NCBI RefSeq assembly: GCF_041296385.1
Contig: NC_091019.1
Span: 15,330,531-15,394,530 of the forward strand
DNA from: Aphelocoma coerulescens
Taxonomy: Eukaryota; Chordata; Aves; Passeriformes; Corvidae
DNA: 64,000 nt
Direction: 5' to 3'
Below are positions 37,688-51,217 of the stretch, piece by piece. Made by a program: the position numbers and the translations under genes. The notes beneath the pieces are model-generated. The model was not told the origin of the DNA. It saw only the letters and a list, made by a program, of their open reading frames with translations, and searched no databases. Position 1 is the first letter of the stretch. Each line of letters begins with the position of its first letter.

Positions 37688-38501
37688 AAGTTCCATAGTT
37701 ATATTTGGTTTGTTTTTAAACTTCTCTGTGCATATCAAGACTTTTCTCTGGCTCTGTCACCTTTCCCCATAGTACCAAAAGCATTTTTACTATTTTCAGG
37801 CATCTTATTCTTCCATTTACTGTGTATCTTAACTAATTTGAAGGTTCTTCTGTTTACCTCTACAACATTTTTATTCTTTCAATGGGATGATTGTTGTATT
37901 CTGAATGTCCAATGATAATGAATCAAGCATTTAACAGTTCTGTTTCCTGCTCTTGGTGTTAGCTAAATTTTTTTTCCTCCTGAATTGATAACTGAATTAT
38001 TGTCCCCTAAAATGTCTATTTAAAATATTCCAGACCAATGCATTGAACAGTTCTTGCAAATGATCACTTCAACCAGTCCTTCTCCTTGGTATTTAATTGG
38101 TGTATATGTCAGTGAGATTAACAAAATATGGGTGCTCATCAGGCTTCAAACTTTGCATGTTACATGTGTTTATGGAGAAAATACTTTATTGTTTTCTCCA
38201 AGATGAGCTAGTTATCTCTGTATGTTTGCCTTGAATCCTGCTAAAGTTTGCTTACTAAAAATTGGGTAGAAAAAACCCCATTGAAATAGAAAAAAAAGAA
38301 AGAGAAACAACATAATCTGTCCCTTAGTGACCCCCAGGCCTGTTACCCACAGTTGGCACCAGGTGCTGATGAATTAAACCCAACAGGTGTTCGAATGAAC
38401 CAACACAGATAATTAACTTAAATGGTCCCATTTTCTTAAAAACTGTCACAAAATAAACCCCCTCTTCTCTTTTATGGGGTATGCAATTATCTGGCACTTC
38501 G

Positions 38502-38631
38502 TAAGGCCTAGGCCTTTTAAAAAGGCCTAATCGCAGCCTCTGATTTTGTGGGTGCAATTCGCTGCACATTTAACTACATAATAGTTCATGCAAAGGAGGT
38601 AGTTAAAATTTGTGCCATCAGTTATGCCCAC
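38502..38631. repeat. palindrome plus long hairpin, possible worn MITE
   Basis: AGGCCTTTT and AAAAAGGCCT around 38,509-38,527 form a near-perfect palindrome. Next to it lies a hairpin: GTGGG (38,548-38,552) pairs with CCCAC (38,627-38,631), GCACA (38,564-38,568) with TGTGC (38,611-38,615), and TTTAACTAC (38,569-38,577) with GTAGTTAAA (38,599-38,607). The loop is 21 nt, and G-U and A-T pairs fill parts of the middle. The form suggests an old hairpin-type DNA transposon remnant; I could not name it and saw no target duplication. Confidence 0.6.
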
Positions 38632-41606
38632 AGTTGTCATAATTGCAGATGTAAATCAGCTTGTTCAGCAAATGAGGTTGTTTTGCACAATCCAAACCCA
38701 CCTTTCTAATGGCTGTGAGTGTTTATGCTTCAGTCATTTGCTACATAAGTGACTTTGCTCTCTGTTTCAAAGGAAGGAAATGCTTTCTAAATACCAGTCC
38801 TCATGTAACAGAAAACAAATAGTTTGAAATGAGAATTGTCAGTTTAATGAGATGGAGGAAAGAGCTTTAGAAACCATCTCATCTGTGACCTCTTTCCTCT
38901 GCTGGATCCACTGTGTGACCTCAAAAAAATAATTATATTTCCTGAGTTGCAGTTTGCCAGTCTGTACAGTCTAGATAAACTGCCTAGTAACTATATGTTG
39001 TTAATTAATATTAGAAAAATATATCCCAGCTGTTAGTGAAGTGCTCTAAGATTGTCAGAAGATTGATAGTATTAATGTCCAATATTATCTCTTGAAAATA
39101 AGTAACAAGACAACACTAGTTTTCAGAGTTGTGTATAAACTTTGCATATAGCATGTGCTTGCCTTTCTCTCCAAACTTTCTGATATGTAACTGCCAGCTT
39201 TACTGAATAGCCAAGGTAGCAAACCCAAAACGATTTCAGCTCATTCATTGTGAGGTGAGAGGACAGATGCCTGATCAGTTTAAAAAGAATTGTTCCTTTG
39301 CTATCCATAGATTGTTGCACTACTCATTATGGATTGGGCTCAATAAAATGGGAGTGTTGTCTAGGCACATTGATTTGCTCAGTAACCTAAAGAAACATGG
39401 ATAGATACAGAAACAGGGAGAAACAGTGGAAAGTCTTGGTAATCCTCTAACTCTTTGGGTTTTCTTTTTATTTTTACAGAAAGAGCTAAAATTCCTTTCC
39501 CAAAATCATTGAAAACTACTCTTTCTCAGGAGGAGGAAGTAGAGATGGTGATGGCTTTTAAGTAGGAAGTCATATCAAAATAGAAAAAAACCCTAGAAGG
39601 TAAGAAATTCCTTACAGAGTGATGTCATCTATGTCAGTGCACTCTCTGACAGTGATGACAGGAAATGCTATTTAGGGAGAATATTCAAGCCTGGCTATTT
39701 CTTCCATGCAGCACCAAGCCTGGATATTTCCTCTCATTTAGTACTCCAGTATTCAGAATTATCCTTAAGGTTGTGAGAAGATACATTCCAACATAATCCT
39801 GTTAGCATTCATTATGGCCCTGTTGTCAATGAATATCTCTGATTCCTTGTTGAATATGCCGATGCCATCTGCCTCTGCAGCTGCCCATGGCTGTAAGATC
39901 CAGAAATGCACTATTTAATGAGTAAATAAATATTTTCTGTTTTAAAATGATCTCCTAGCCTATTCATCAGCTGGCCCTTATTTCTAGGAGTACAGGATGT
40001 GGCAAAAAGCTCACATTCACTACTCAGTAAAATCTCAGTTATATCCCTCCTCAGTCACCTTCTCACCAAACCGGTGACTCCAAGATTGCTTTGGTGAGTG
40101 GTGACTGTAACTGCCAGTTTGAGTTGAGCATTAGTAAGACCTGCTTTGGATTACTTTTCCCTAAGTGTACAATTTTATTTGTTTTACCTCTCTTGTTTGA
40201 ACTAGTATTTTCATTGGAGGTGGCCAGGGTGTTCAGAAACTTGAGTTTGTAACTGTATATTTAGGAGTGGGATTTTCAGCTTTAAAACTATCAGACTATT
40301 TTCTCTGTTAGTACTGAATATTATTTGAGTTAGGAGTAGTGTTCAGAGAATGACATTTTTGAAAGTCAAGAAATTGTCATTGTACTGAAGAAAAAGGCTT
40401 ACCTTCCTAGCAGGTATAAATCATTATTATGACTATTACTTAAATCACTGATTCTTAGCAATTAAAGATCTCTTCCAAGGAATATTCAGCTGTTTTGCTT
40501 GCTTTGTCTTGCTCTCTGAAGAAATAAATCTAATGGCAAAAGTTGAACTTCACCCCATGAAGACCACTGATCCTGTCTTGGTTGATTTTAGACAACAAAA
40601 CAGGGCAGAGATAGCAAAGAATATATTTTTTTGTGAGAGGTGAAGGTATAAGTCTTAATTTCTCATTTTTATAAAATGAAGATACCATTTTCTATTGTGT
40701 TTGAATATTGTGATGAGGTAATATCTGTCATTTTGATTAAGAAGCCTAGTTAATGAAGATTAAAATGAAGAAAATGGTCATATACATTTCTTAAAGCAAA
40801 AAAGTTCTGTCTCAAGGATTGGATTTAAAATTTAAAGACAAGAACCTTGTCTCTGTGTACTGTAGGAGAGATTTAAAATTATCTGTTATAACTCTTTTAT
40901 TTCTGCATGATCTTATTTTTGCATATTTTATGATATATATGTTACAGTAGAGTTACATTAGAATAGTATTTTGTAATTGTTCTCTGTTATGATATTTTGT
41001 TCATATCTGTATTCTTCCCCTCTATTTAGTGCATTTATAAGGTTGAAGTCTTTAATTTTTATAAATTGCAGTCCCCTGAAGGTAGATAAGAATCTTTTGG
41101 ATCAAATTCAAAGCGGAACTTGTATTTCCAAGAAAAGAATGGAGAATTTAACATGTTCTCAGTGTCTTCCACACAGAAACTGGGACAGAAAAGCCTCCTG
41201 AGCTCTGCTCACTCACAGTCAGACAGAAATCATAGGACATCCATCGACTTTGAACAACTCAAAAGTAAACAACTATTACTTGTGCCAAAATGAGCAAACT
41301 ATATAAAGATGGACAAATATATCCTGAAGTGTTTTGTCTCTTTGCTTGCCTGAACCCTTTAATCAGAAAGCTTTAGCTTTCCTCTAGCCCTGAAGAAAAT
41401 CTTACAGCAGTGTGAACTCCTAACCTGTAAGAGGACATCTGCTGATAGTATTTTTGTCAGAGTACAAATTATAGAATTGTCTAAAATGTATGTAATTTAT
41501 TTGTTCTGTGCTAATAGACACCATGCCAGGTAGGCAGTTTTCTTTCACAAATCCATTTTTTTGTGTTTTCCTTGCTTTTACTTTCTTTACTTTTGTTACA
41601 AACATT

Positions 41607-41630
41607 GGGGGTGGGGGGGATGTGTGTGTG
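41607..41630 (+). repeat. G-rich run and short TG repeat
   Basis: Five G, a T, then seven G, an A and (TG)5. The G-run alone is too short on separate tracts to be a textbook four-tract quadruplex. Confidence 0.7.
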
Positions 41631-44600
41631 ATGAGGCCAGAATCTGCAATAGGGGCTCCTGGTAACTGCATGCTTCACACTCAGAATATTCTAGGAAATT
41701 GCTTATAAATTTGCTTGAGGCACTACAACACAAGTGCTTCAGTCTATGGAATTTGTTACTGCTATTTTAGGTTGCTTTCAATTGCTTTTTTTTTGAGCAG
41801 AACTTATTTTAAACTGCACAAATAAAGAGATGTTCTTTAAAGTACAATGAAATTTCTGTGATTCTTGCTGCTGAAATTCTGTTGTGTTGATTAAACTCTG
41901 TATAAAGCAGGTGTTAGAGTAATGGCCTTTACAAGTTAATTAATCTTCATTTTCAAAGGATGAGCTACCATTTGGCTTAGGTTTATTATATGTAAGTGCA
42001 AATTACAATGTGATTTACGGTCCTAAAGAAAAAGCCACTCTCTAAGGACAGGTCTTGCCAGTAAACTGGCGTTGTGGCACATGGTGTAAGCAAATTATGC
42101 ACACTTTTCATTAAAAAAATTTCTTTAAATATATGTACCATCTGATTTATGGCTTATTCAAGAAATTTTGCTGAGAATATCAGTTTTAGGAAATACCTTA
42201 TAATCTCCAAAATAGTATTGAAATTCCTCTTACAGTCATTACAGCATTGATTTTATTTAGGTGCGAAGTATTTCTGTTAGAGGGGCAAAGTCTTTTTCTG
42301 TACATATGTGAACACTTGGAGAGATTTTATTTACAGTAAACTAAGAGCTTTTTGACATCATATAACATTGAAAGGGTAATATATCCCTTTCATTCTCACT
42401 GAAGAACACAGCTATATGTATAATCAGGCACCTTTTGGAAAAATTGATCTAGTTTCTGTTTTTCAGATCAGATCAAAGTCAAGTCTGTTGAGGAGTAAAA
42501 ATGTATGTTTTACAAAATGCAGTGAGTATAAGCCACAGATTTCTATATTTTTCTGACAGAAATCAGTAAGATTTTTACTTTAAGCAGAAAGTTGTCCTTT
42601 TTTTCTCTTTGTTGTGCACCCACTCAGTAGCAAAGTGAACTTCACTTATGAGCTCTAATAGTCACACTGTTTTTATTTGATGTGCTTCAAACCTTTTATA
42701 AAGTCCCAAGTGCTTTCTGGTTCTCGTGACACCAAGATGGTAGGTCAGAGTGTGGCCTGGATAACTATCTCCTCAGCTGGCAGATGACACTGCTCATTCC
42801 TTTCATTTAGTGAGAGTCACTTGGAGGGCACATCTGGACTCACCATTACCACAGTGGCTGCATCACCAGCCCACCTCGTGGCAGTCCTACCCAATCACTG
42901 CACTTGCAGAGCAGTAAACTTGGGGCACAGTGTTGTCCAGTGCTGGTATTTGGTTTCAAGTGCTTTTTTTGGAAGAGAGATGAAATTTTCAGAGGCCCAG
43001 CAGACACGCTGACATTTTGTACCACCCCTGCTCTTTGAAACCAAGAAGGCTTGAAAATGCACTACTTCATATCAAAGGGTTATGTAATTTTTACAGCACT
43101 AACACAACACAACAAGTGTAATTTGCCTTTAGAGGGCGAGGTATTTACTTGTCATGGGTACATCCTCCTATCCTGAGGTGTTAAATCATTTCCCGTCTCT
43201 GTTGATTTTAAGATATTTTGGTTAGAGCACAGCTTTTGTGATTGGCTCCCCAACGGAATTAACTTTGATCTCACCTGTCGTGGCTTCTCCTTTCCTCTGT
43301 ACTCCTGATTTATTTTGTATGCTGTTCTGTTTTGGCTCAGTACAATTCTGTTCCTACAAATCCTCATGCTTTTTCCCACAGACCAGATGCACACCCTGCA
43401 TTACGCTGTGTAAATCTCACATATGCCCAGTGTTGCCGTGACATATCAGTGTGCTTTGGTGAGGTGCAGTGGAGCTCCCTGGGGCTCACAGGAAAGAAGG
43501 CAGCAGCCTGTCAGATCCATGGCTGTGACCTGTCTCCTGCCCAGAGGTGAGTTGTGTCAGGCAAAGAAGGGAATGAGGAATTAGAATACAGGCTGGTTGT
43601 ATCTCAAAGGTGATGTTGCCAGGATGGGAACAGCTGGGAGGTGCTAAACAGTTGAGCTTGTGTAGGAACTGCAGAAGAGTAGAACATCATCCTCCCAGAT
43701 GCTGGAGAAGAAACTTCCATCATGTCAGTGACCCCTAGCATTAAACCTCCTGTTAAACAAAATAGAGCTCTTACAGTAAGCTCCATGCATTTTTCCTTTT
43801 CCTTCCTTAGCCTCTTTTTTCCCTTTATGCCTTTTTTCACTCCTTTTCAATACCTTCATTTCCTCAGTTGATTTTTTTTTTCATTTGTCAAAAGATTTCT
43901 TTTTTTCTTCCACAAATCCCTTTCTTGTTTCTCCTTTTGATGTGGCTTTTCTCTGTGTTTCCCTTTCAACCCTCAGAGCTTATTTTAGTCTCTTCTCTGT
44001 ATTTGTTACATGGAGGAGTGCTATTGAAAAATTAAAAGTAGATTGCATGGGATTTTCTTATTTCTCTTTTTCCTCTAGAGGCCTGTTTCTCTTCCCTGCT
44101 ATTTCTATGAAGCTTACCATTTCCAAATGCTTCCTTCCTTTTCTTCCAAATGATTTTACTCATCTTTTGCTCTCTTGCTCTGTCCTTCTACTTCAACTTC
44201 CCCTTCACTTATTATTGCTTGATATTTAATTTCTCTGGCAGAGTGAGGCTTTGTGAAAGCATTCTGGATAAATACTCCAATCTGTACCTCAGCTCTGTTG
44301 ACAAACACTAACTTCACAACTGTATCTATAGTGGCTTTTTTTCCCATTTTTTTCCTATTCCACCCCTAGTAGCAGCAGCGAGGTTGGCAGTGTTAAGTGC
44401 TACAGCCACACTATAACCACAGCCTTGTATAACCCATTAAAGATCAGGTCTGTATGACATTGTAATTTTAATAGCAGTCGCTGGCAGCCTATCTCTGCTT
44501 GTTCTCCTATTATTACAACCACCAGTAGAGCTGTTCTTCTGGGAAATTTCAAGTATAGACAAAGCTTTAATCAACAGTAATCTGATCCTTTAAAAATGCA

Positions 44601-46959
44601 ACACCAATTCATTTATTTCTCATCTCACATATGAAATTTTAATAGGTACAATCACCCTTAAGGATGTTTCAAATATTAACATTATGCACAATTACAAAAC
44701 AGAATCTTTTTTCTGTATGAAACTATCAGCATCTTTGAACCAGCTAAGTAGTTTTCTGTGCAGACATCAAGTTTACTATCAATCAGAAGCTTATTAACAG
44801 CTGTGTTAGTCCTAATTAAGTGCAAAGCAATGGCAGACTTTTTAATTAAGTCTTATTTTCCTAAGAGGAGTCTGATGGGGTTTTTTTTCCCTTTCTCTTC
44901 CCCACCTCCATCCTTATTTACAGTGTAAAGTCGGCTTTAAAAATAACTGGGACACAAGATGGGGCCAAGGTGCCAGGAAATATTTCCTTTACATAATGGC
45001 TGTGTTGTGATTATACCAACCTTATTTTATTCCTCTGGTGTTGTAAAATAATTCTGAATTTTTTAGCTTTTCTGCAATGTTTTTCATTTTGTTTTTTTTC
45101 GTTCTCCTCTGGTCAGTAGTGTATTTCCTGTATTCTCAGTTTCAACAGAAGTACAAATTAACTTTAGTGTGTAAATCCTCATGAGAGAAGGTGGAAATGT
45201 GTGACATCATATACACCAAAAATGTCCTTGTTGCCTGACTAGACCTCTGTGCATGTAGTACAATGCAGTAAATACTCAGTTCTTATGAGAAAGAATTGGC
45301 CTCACAGGTAAGTTGAAATTTGAAAGTCTCTACAAGTGTTTGGTTTTCTTAGTCCTGAGCAGTGCCCAGTGGTGTATGTGTACAAGTGAAGGAGGGAGAG
45401 AAGTGCCCTGAAAACTCTCTTAATCTGCACTTTCTACCCAGTACTCTTTAGGCTGGAGAGCTTCTGTAACCACAAATAATGGCTGGATTGTTACTTTGCT
45501 AAGAGGATAAGCAGCGGGTACCTGTAAGAGGGCAGAGTAACTTCTTACTGCTCTTGACAAAGTATTGCCAAGCATGAATATTTCTCTTTACCATTACAGG
45601 TATGGAATGCCTTTGCCTGAGCTCTGTTCAGTCTATATTTTAACCTGGGATAAAATGTCTTGAGACAATTCCTGGCCTGGATGAGCTCACAGTTACACCA
45701 AGGATGCCTGTGAAGTGCTGACAGTTTACAAAGGGTGAGGATCTGTCCCCTACAGTTTAAAGAGAGGGTGGATCACCACATGAGATGAATTTCAGGGTTT
45801 ACTTCTCTAACCAGCCCCTGAGCTCCTGGGTTTGCTCTTGCACATTTTAGGCTACAGACTGTTTGCTTTGGATAATGTGTTCAGCAGAAAAAACTTAACA
45901 TGTTCCTGTAAAAAACTGCTCCAAAGTTACAAGGAGGGAGGGATCAAGGCATTGCCCAGCAAGTTTAAAAGGAACTAGAGCCTAAAAGCCATTAAACCTT
46001 ATGGTGTTGCCTAGCTAGGCTTAACACTGTGGGCTCCAAGGAGCAGGAACTGTCATTTTCTAAGGGTTTGCAGAGCACTTGTTGCAACCTGAGCTGGCTT
46101 GAGCCTAAGGCACTGATGTAATGTAAGCACTGAGGTCAGTAAAATCATAGTAACCGTTGTGGTGGCTTTAAAATGCTCTGGCTCAATTATGGCAGTAAAT
46201 CCAAGTCTAGATATAGCAGCTCTTCATTTATGGGCACACAGGTATGTCATAATTATCTGTAATAAAGTGTGATGGAAATTAAAATGGAAACTCTTTACCT
46301 CGTGCTTTGTGGAGCAAACCAGTGAATCTTTTTTCCCTCTGCACCTATTGTGTGGTTTCTGTGCTGTTTCCAGCACAGGTTCTGGGTTTGTATATTTAGA
46401 AGTTTCTGTTCAGTAATCAATACCTGGTACGCTCTGGTTCATTACAGCCACAGGGGTTAATGAATGACTATTGTTTATACGTTGTCTGATGTTAAAGCTT
46501 AATCCATATTTGAGTCTAATGCCAGCTTTATTTCCAGGAAGAAAGAACTGAGATAATGGCTAGGCATATTTTAAAAGAGAATAGGGTTTTTATAATGGTT
46601 ATGGATCATTTTTATACTTCGGTTATCTTGAGTACACTGGACCTGGATGCTTCAGGATTGCCCAAGTCTGATTATTTTTCTCCTCTTACTTTAATAAAAA
46701 GCAGAATAAGCTCATGAATTTCTTCCACTTCTTTTCTCTCTGTCTCTCATCCACTTATACAAGGTTTATATTCATATAAGAAACAGTTATGTCCTCTGAA
46801 TAATGAATTTTAAAAGCACATTTTACTTGTTTTGATTGCAATAGCTGTGATAGGTTTAGGTAGGAGCCTTGACATCTAAACAGGATGCTCTAAGGTCCTC
46901 TGGACAAGGCAGCTGCTTGTAACCAAATCTGTGTTGGCAGCTGTTGTTAGGAGTGCTTG

Positions 46960-47151
46960 GAAAGGGTTGTCCGACATTGGAACGGGCTGCCCAGGGAGGT
47001 GGTGGAGTCTCACAGTCCCTGGAGGTGTTCAAGGAACAACTGGATGTGCCACTCGGTGCCATGGTCTGGTTGACACAGTGGTGTTTGGTCATAGGTTGGG
47101 CTGGATGATCTCAGGGGTCTTTCCCAACATAAAAGATTCCATGATTCTGTA
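46960..47151 (+). mobile_element. CR1 LINE 3' fragment
   Basis: Contains the typical avian CR1 3' segment: GGAACGGGCTGCCCAGGGAG near 46,979-46,998, a CTGGAGGTGTTCAAGGAACA stretch near 47,019-47,038, GGGCTGGATGATCTCAGGGG near 47,098-47,117, and the tail ATGATTCTGT. As usual for CR1 it is 5'-truncated with no poly-A. Open frames on both strands across it are CR1-derived. Confidence 0.95.
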
Positions 47152-48700
47152 ATGGAGACCTTGGAAATGACTTCTTAAAAACAGATAGTATTCTAAGATT
47201 CCTGAACTTCTGCCTGTTTTACATGTAAAATATCTGCTTTCCAAAGGTGGAAGTTTGTTTTGGTAACTCCTAGATTGCCAAGAGCTCTTCAACACTTACT
47301 TTGTACCACTCTCCTGTGTCTAGTGAGGATTTTTTAACTGTTGGCATTTCTTTGCTGTTCTGTCCAAATTAAACATATTAAGGAACACTATGAATGACAC
47401 CGTGTTTACTGGGTTAACTACTGTTTTCTGGCAAAAATTGAATTAAGCTTTACCAAAAATATGTGATAAAGGTGAATTTATCTTTTGCATTGATACTGTG
47501 AAGCAGTGCAGCATAGGTTTTCAAGTCTATGCTTACAATTTCCAAGAACAATAGAAAAGTATTGTGCAAACATTACTATATTCCAAATCAGAGCCTGCAA
47601 ATAAAAAAGGTGGTGCTTAACAAAAATATTACTCTCTTTCCATAAGTAGGTGGTTTGCTAGTTATCTATAAAGATATAAAGGATAGGGTGGCCATAGATG
47701 TTGAAGACTGTATTAGGGAGTTGTTGGAGGCTTCTTAGGACTAACTAGGAAATGTTTTGCAATGGATGGCACATTAATACCTACTGTCAAAGAAAAGGAG
47801 ACTGTGGGCTGAAAGAGAAGGAAGTGGAACCAGCAGCACAAGGGTGACTGCCATTACAGGTCTCTGATAAAGAAAGGAGATTGCACCTGTCTGGAATGAG
47901 GAAAGTCAGCAAGAACATCTTTGAAAGAGATAAAAGGACTTTCATCCTCCTTTTCTCCCTTTATTTATTCAGTGAACTTCAGCCCTTGCAGAAAGCACCT
48001 GGCTGACAGCTCTGTACCTTGTAGTCCTTGGTGTATTCCCAGCAGGGTGTATGGTACAGACATCTACAGCACCAGTTTCCCGTTTGCTCTCCTGATGGGA
48101 AATGTGGGCTATGCTTTTATTTCCAAGGTGTGTCCCGTCATGGGCCTGTCTGCCCACCTCTGCAGCAGCGTGGGCACAGGCTGGGGTGTCTGCAAGGCTT
48201 GGAGGCTGGACTAAAATGAGGCAGCTAATGCTGTTAGTGCTCCAGCCATCATCCCCACCCTTTGGTGGATGTTGCCACCCCTGAGGCACTGATGTCTAAT
48301 CCACTCATGAATCAATTATTGAACTGTCGCATTTTTCAGCCTGGCCTATTAAATTAAACTGACATCAGTCTCATCTCACAAAGACATTAGATAGTGATGA
48401 ATTTCAGGTACTGTTAACCTGGTTTTGAATTGGCCAGCTAGAGACAGACAGATTCATTTTACATTCCAGCTGCCAGAACCACTGTCATGTCCTATCTTGC
48501 TGTTGTGGCTTTTTGATCAATGGCCTTCCTTGCTAACTCCTGAGAAGGAGCAATATCATAAGAAGAAAGAGAACATAAGAAAGCCAAAAAGGTCAAAGCC
48601 TGGATTTTTTTTTTTTTTTCTGTCTTTGGTAGCACTGTGAGGAAGAAGGTGCATGTGTAAACAGTGAGATTAGCTGGCTGGTTAAAAAAGCTTCACTGAA
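47152..48700. other. non-coding DNA between CR1 fragments
   Basis: No gene recognised. Open frames near 47,921-48,289 on both strands reach about 106 codons, but they overlap one another and have no recognisable motif. A run of 15 T lies at 48,605-48,619. Confidence 0.5.
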
Positions 48701-48907
48701 AGAATCATAGAAGGGTTTATTTTGGAAGGGACCTTAAAGATTTTCTGGTTCCTCCTGCCATGGGCAGGGACACCCTTCACTAAACCATGTTGCTCAAAGC
48801 CCCCATCCATTCTGGCCTTGAGCTCCTCCAGGGATGGGGCATACACAACTTCTCTGGGCAACCTGTTCCAGTGCCTCACCACCCTCATAGTGAGGAAAAA
48901 GCACGAT
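48701..48907 (-). mobile_element. CR1 LINE 3' fragment (antisense)
   Basis: Begins with AGAATCATAGAAGGG, the reversed CR1 tail, then TTTGGAAGGGACCTTAAAGA (48,721-48,740), CTTGAGCTCCTCCAGGGATG (48,817-48,836) and GGCAACCTGTTCCAGTGCCT (48,857-48,876). All are hallmark pieces of the CR1 3' end in reverse. The 147-codon + frame at 48,722-49,165 starts inside it and is not a gene. Confidence 0.95.
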
Positions 48908-50639
48908 ACTGCCTATAGGGGTTTAAAGAGGCACTGTGTGCAATTAATGCAGTCTGGGTTAAGGGAGTTTATGTCCACGGAAAACTGCAAAAGAAATATT
49001 CCATGCTGCCAACAGCATTGCTTTATACCTGCAGTACACCCACTGTGGGTAGGCCCTGCTTGCTCTGTGCTCTGCTTCATCCACTGGGTGCACCTGGTCA
49101 GAAAAAATGTGGAAAACTTCAAACTGTGGCTTGTTAAGAGGTGGAAGGTCCTCAGTCTGCTCTGAGCTGAACCTGCTTGTGTTTGGCTTTGTAAGTACTT
49201 ATTCTCTTCTTGGATTCTGGTTTTATTGGTAACTGAAATAAAACAAAAAATGTGTTGCTTCACTGCTCTGACAGTTTATCCTCTTTTCTCCACCCAGGAC
49301 TTAGGGGGAATTGAGGAGTGTCTGTGTGCTTCCTTTTGATTCCTCAAGGCAAGATGGAGCCATGGGAGACCTGTTACAATGGATGGCCAGAAGGGCAGCC
49401 TGTGGCTTTGCAGGATGCTGACCTGTGCTGGTGCCCTGTAAAGCCTGTGTGAGTGCACAGCTCTTCAAAAGCACTTGTCTTTTTCACTGTGGGAAAAAAA
49501 AATCAACAAGGAAATGCTGGCAGATAATTCCTGCCTGCTGGAGCTGCAGATTCATTACTATTAATAGAACTCTTAATTGTCTATTTGAGAGCAGCTATAA
49601 AAAATTGATTAGATGCATATGAGGAAATAAACATGGGTCAGTCTGTAGTGGCACAATGATATGAATTTGATGACCTATTAGGACACTTTTGTGTCTAACA
49701 AAGGTTTTTTTTTAATAAACATTAAACACTTCACCCAAATTCTTCCCTCTAGCACTTCTCCCAGTCTAATGAATGCATAATGAAAGCAAATATTTGGTAT
49801 AGCAAAAGAATCCCATTTTTTTAAATCTCATTCCTGTACATTTTTAAGAGGTTAGGTTACTTGACATGTAAAGCATCTATGAATTTTAAGTGAGGCCAGA
49901 TTAGTAAGGCTCTGTAGTTGGTCTTTCATCTTAATGTGACCAAGAATGTCCTCTAGCTCACTCTATTTACTAAGAAATTAAAAAATAGCAAATTGCACAT
50001 CGTTGCAGGCCATATGTCCGTTCCTCTCCTGGGCTCTGCTCTACAGCAGTGTTAATTGACTTGCCCAAACCCTCTTCTCCCGAGTTGTGACCACTGCTAA
50101 TGAAACAGTCCTGAGCAGAATTCTCCTGAGCAGAATAGGGAATGAAAAAACAATGTAAAACACTGAACCACATTAAGAATAAATTCATTTCTGCAAAAGG
50201 ATGATAAAAATTTAATACTGACATATAACCTAGGCTTGCAAAGGTAAAAAATCTTGTTTTAAGTTCACTTAAAAAACATGGGTTTCAGCATGGCCTGAAA
50301 GTCAGAGATTTTTAAAAGCACTTTACACGGAGAAAATAAAACCTGTAATATACAAATCACTGACTGTTACACATTTATTTCTGGTTTAGTAGACTTTGAA
50401 TAAGGCACACAAAATGGAAAAAAAGTGCAAGGGCTGTTAAATAAAGGCTATATATTCGTCTGTTGGGCAAATAATTTGATAAATTTGTATGTAAAAGGTA
50501 AATTGTATTAGATTACATTGAACAAAAATAAAAAGGACTATAAGCTTGTAGTGTATTAATGAGCTTACTTTTTACCTTTTCACTTGGGTCTTCAGAAAAC
50601 CTCCATTAAATCACAAGCTTTGTCTTTTGAGCTAATACA

Positions 50640-51030
50640 TAATATTTAGATGAGGATGCATTACTCCATCTCCACAGGCAACCCTCTGGAGTGTTAAGGG
50701 ACACACCTGAGTGCAGGACCCAGCTGAAGCCAGTTTTCCCCACAGCCTGTGGCAGGTGCTGGCAGTTGCCCTGGTCTCCTTGCCCAGCCCATAAAGAGGT
50801 GTTTGTGGGCTCGCCTCCTCTTTGGGCAGCTGAAGCTTCATCTTGAGACCTGCTTGGCTCTGGGAAAGAGAGAAGAAGAACCCAGCCAGAAGAAGAGCAG
50901 CCAGAGCCTGGCAGGAGCCCAGGCTGCAGCCCTGGAGCTGCCTGCACTTTCCTGTGTGGCTTTAACTCTACCCCTGCCCACCCCAGCAGAGTGCTCAGTC
51001 CCCTACCAGCCAGGGGAGATCAACCACAGG
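50640..51030. other. GC-rich patch with open frames on both strands, unassigned
   Basis: The composition rises well above the AT-rich surroundings, with few CpGs. Frames at 50,606-50,947 (-) and 50,749-51,033 (+) overlap and share no known motif. A worn LTR or other GC-rich repeat is the likeliest explanation, but I could find no terminal repeat or target duplication. Confidence 0.35.
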
Positions 51031-51188
51031 TAATTTTTGTGACTGGTCCTTCTAATGCTCACCTTGAGGGTGCCTGTGGGGCAGTTTTTCAGTGCACTTC
51101 ATCCAAACCTGATGCAGAATGTGGGATTTTCCAGTTTCTCTGCAGGTTTATGCAACCAATTCTTCACTCATTGCCTATACCAAGCTTA

Positions 51189-51217
51189 CTTTCTTTTCTT
51201 TTCTTTTTTTTTTTTTT
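51189..51217 (+). repeat. TTTTC-type pyrimidine run ending in poly-T
   Basis: A few CTTTT units followed by a run of 15 T. Simple repeat, directly visible. Confidence 0.8.

Larger units (their letters stand above)
34091..46959. other. non-coding DNA downstream of the STK33 remnant
   Basis: No exon was recognised on either strand, including the missing STK33 tail. It contains an LTR edge at 35,723-35,768, a run of 26 T at 37,662-37,687, a hairpin element at 38,502-38,631 and a G run at 41,607-41,619. An exon-like acceptor with open frame near 39,480-39,564 was considered and not accepted. Some stretches, for instance about 44,370-44,700, have the even, repeat-free look of conserved non-coding DNA, but this cannot be judged from one genome. 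Confidence 0.5.

Noticed and set aside
38380..38400. GTTCGAAT, resembling a tRNA T-loop
   Set aside because: No acceptor stem, D-arm or anticodon arm can be placed around it.
39480..39564. Acceptor-like TTTTTACAG followed by an open frame ending in TAG, a possible STK33 tail exon
   Set aside because: The acidic Glu-run peptide does not align with the known tail beyond composition, and there is no second supporting exon.
41607..41619. G-rich run as a possible quadruplex
   Set aside because: Only two G tracts are close together; four separate tracts are not present within a short span.
48722..49165. 147-codon open frame on the + strand
   Set aside because: Its first part is antisense CR1 sequence and the rest shows no known motif.
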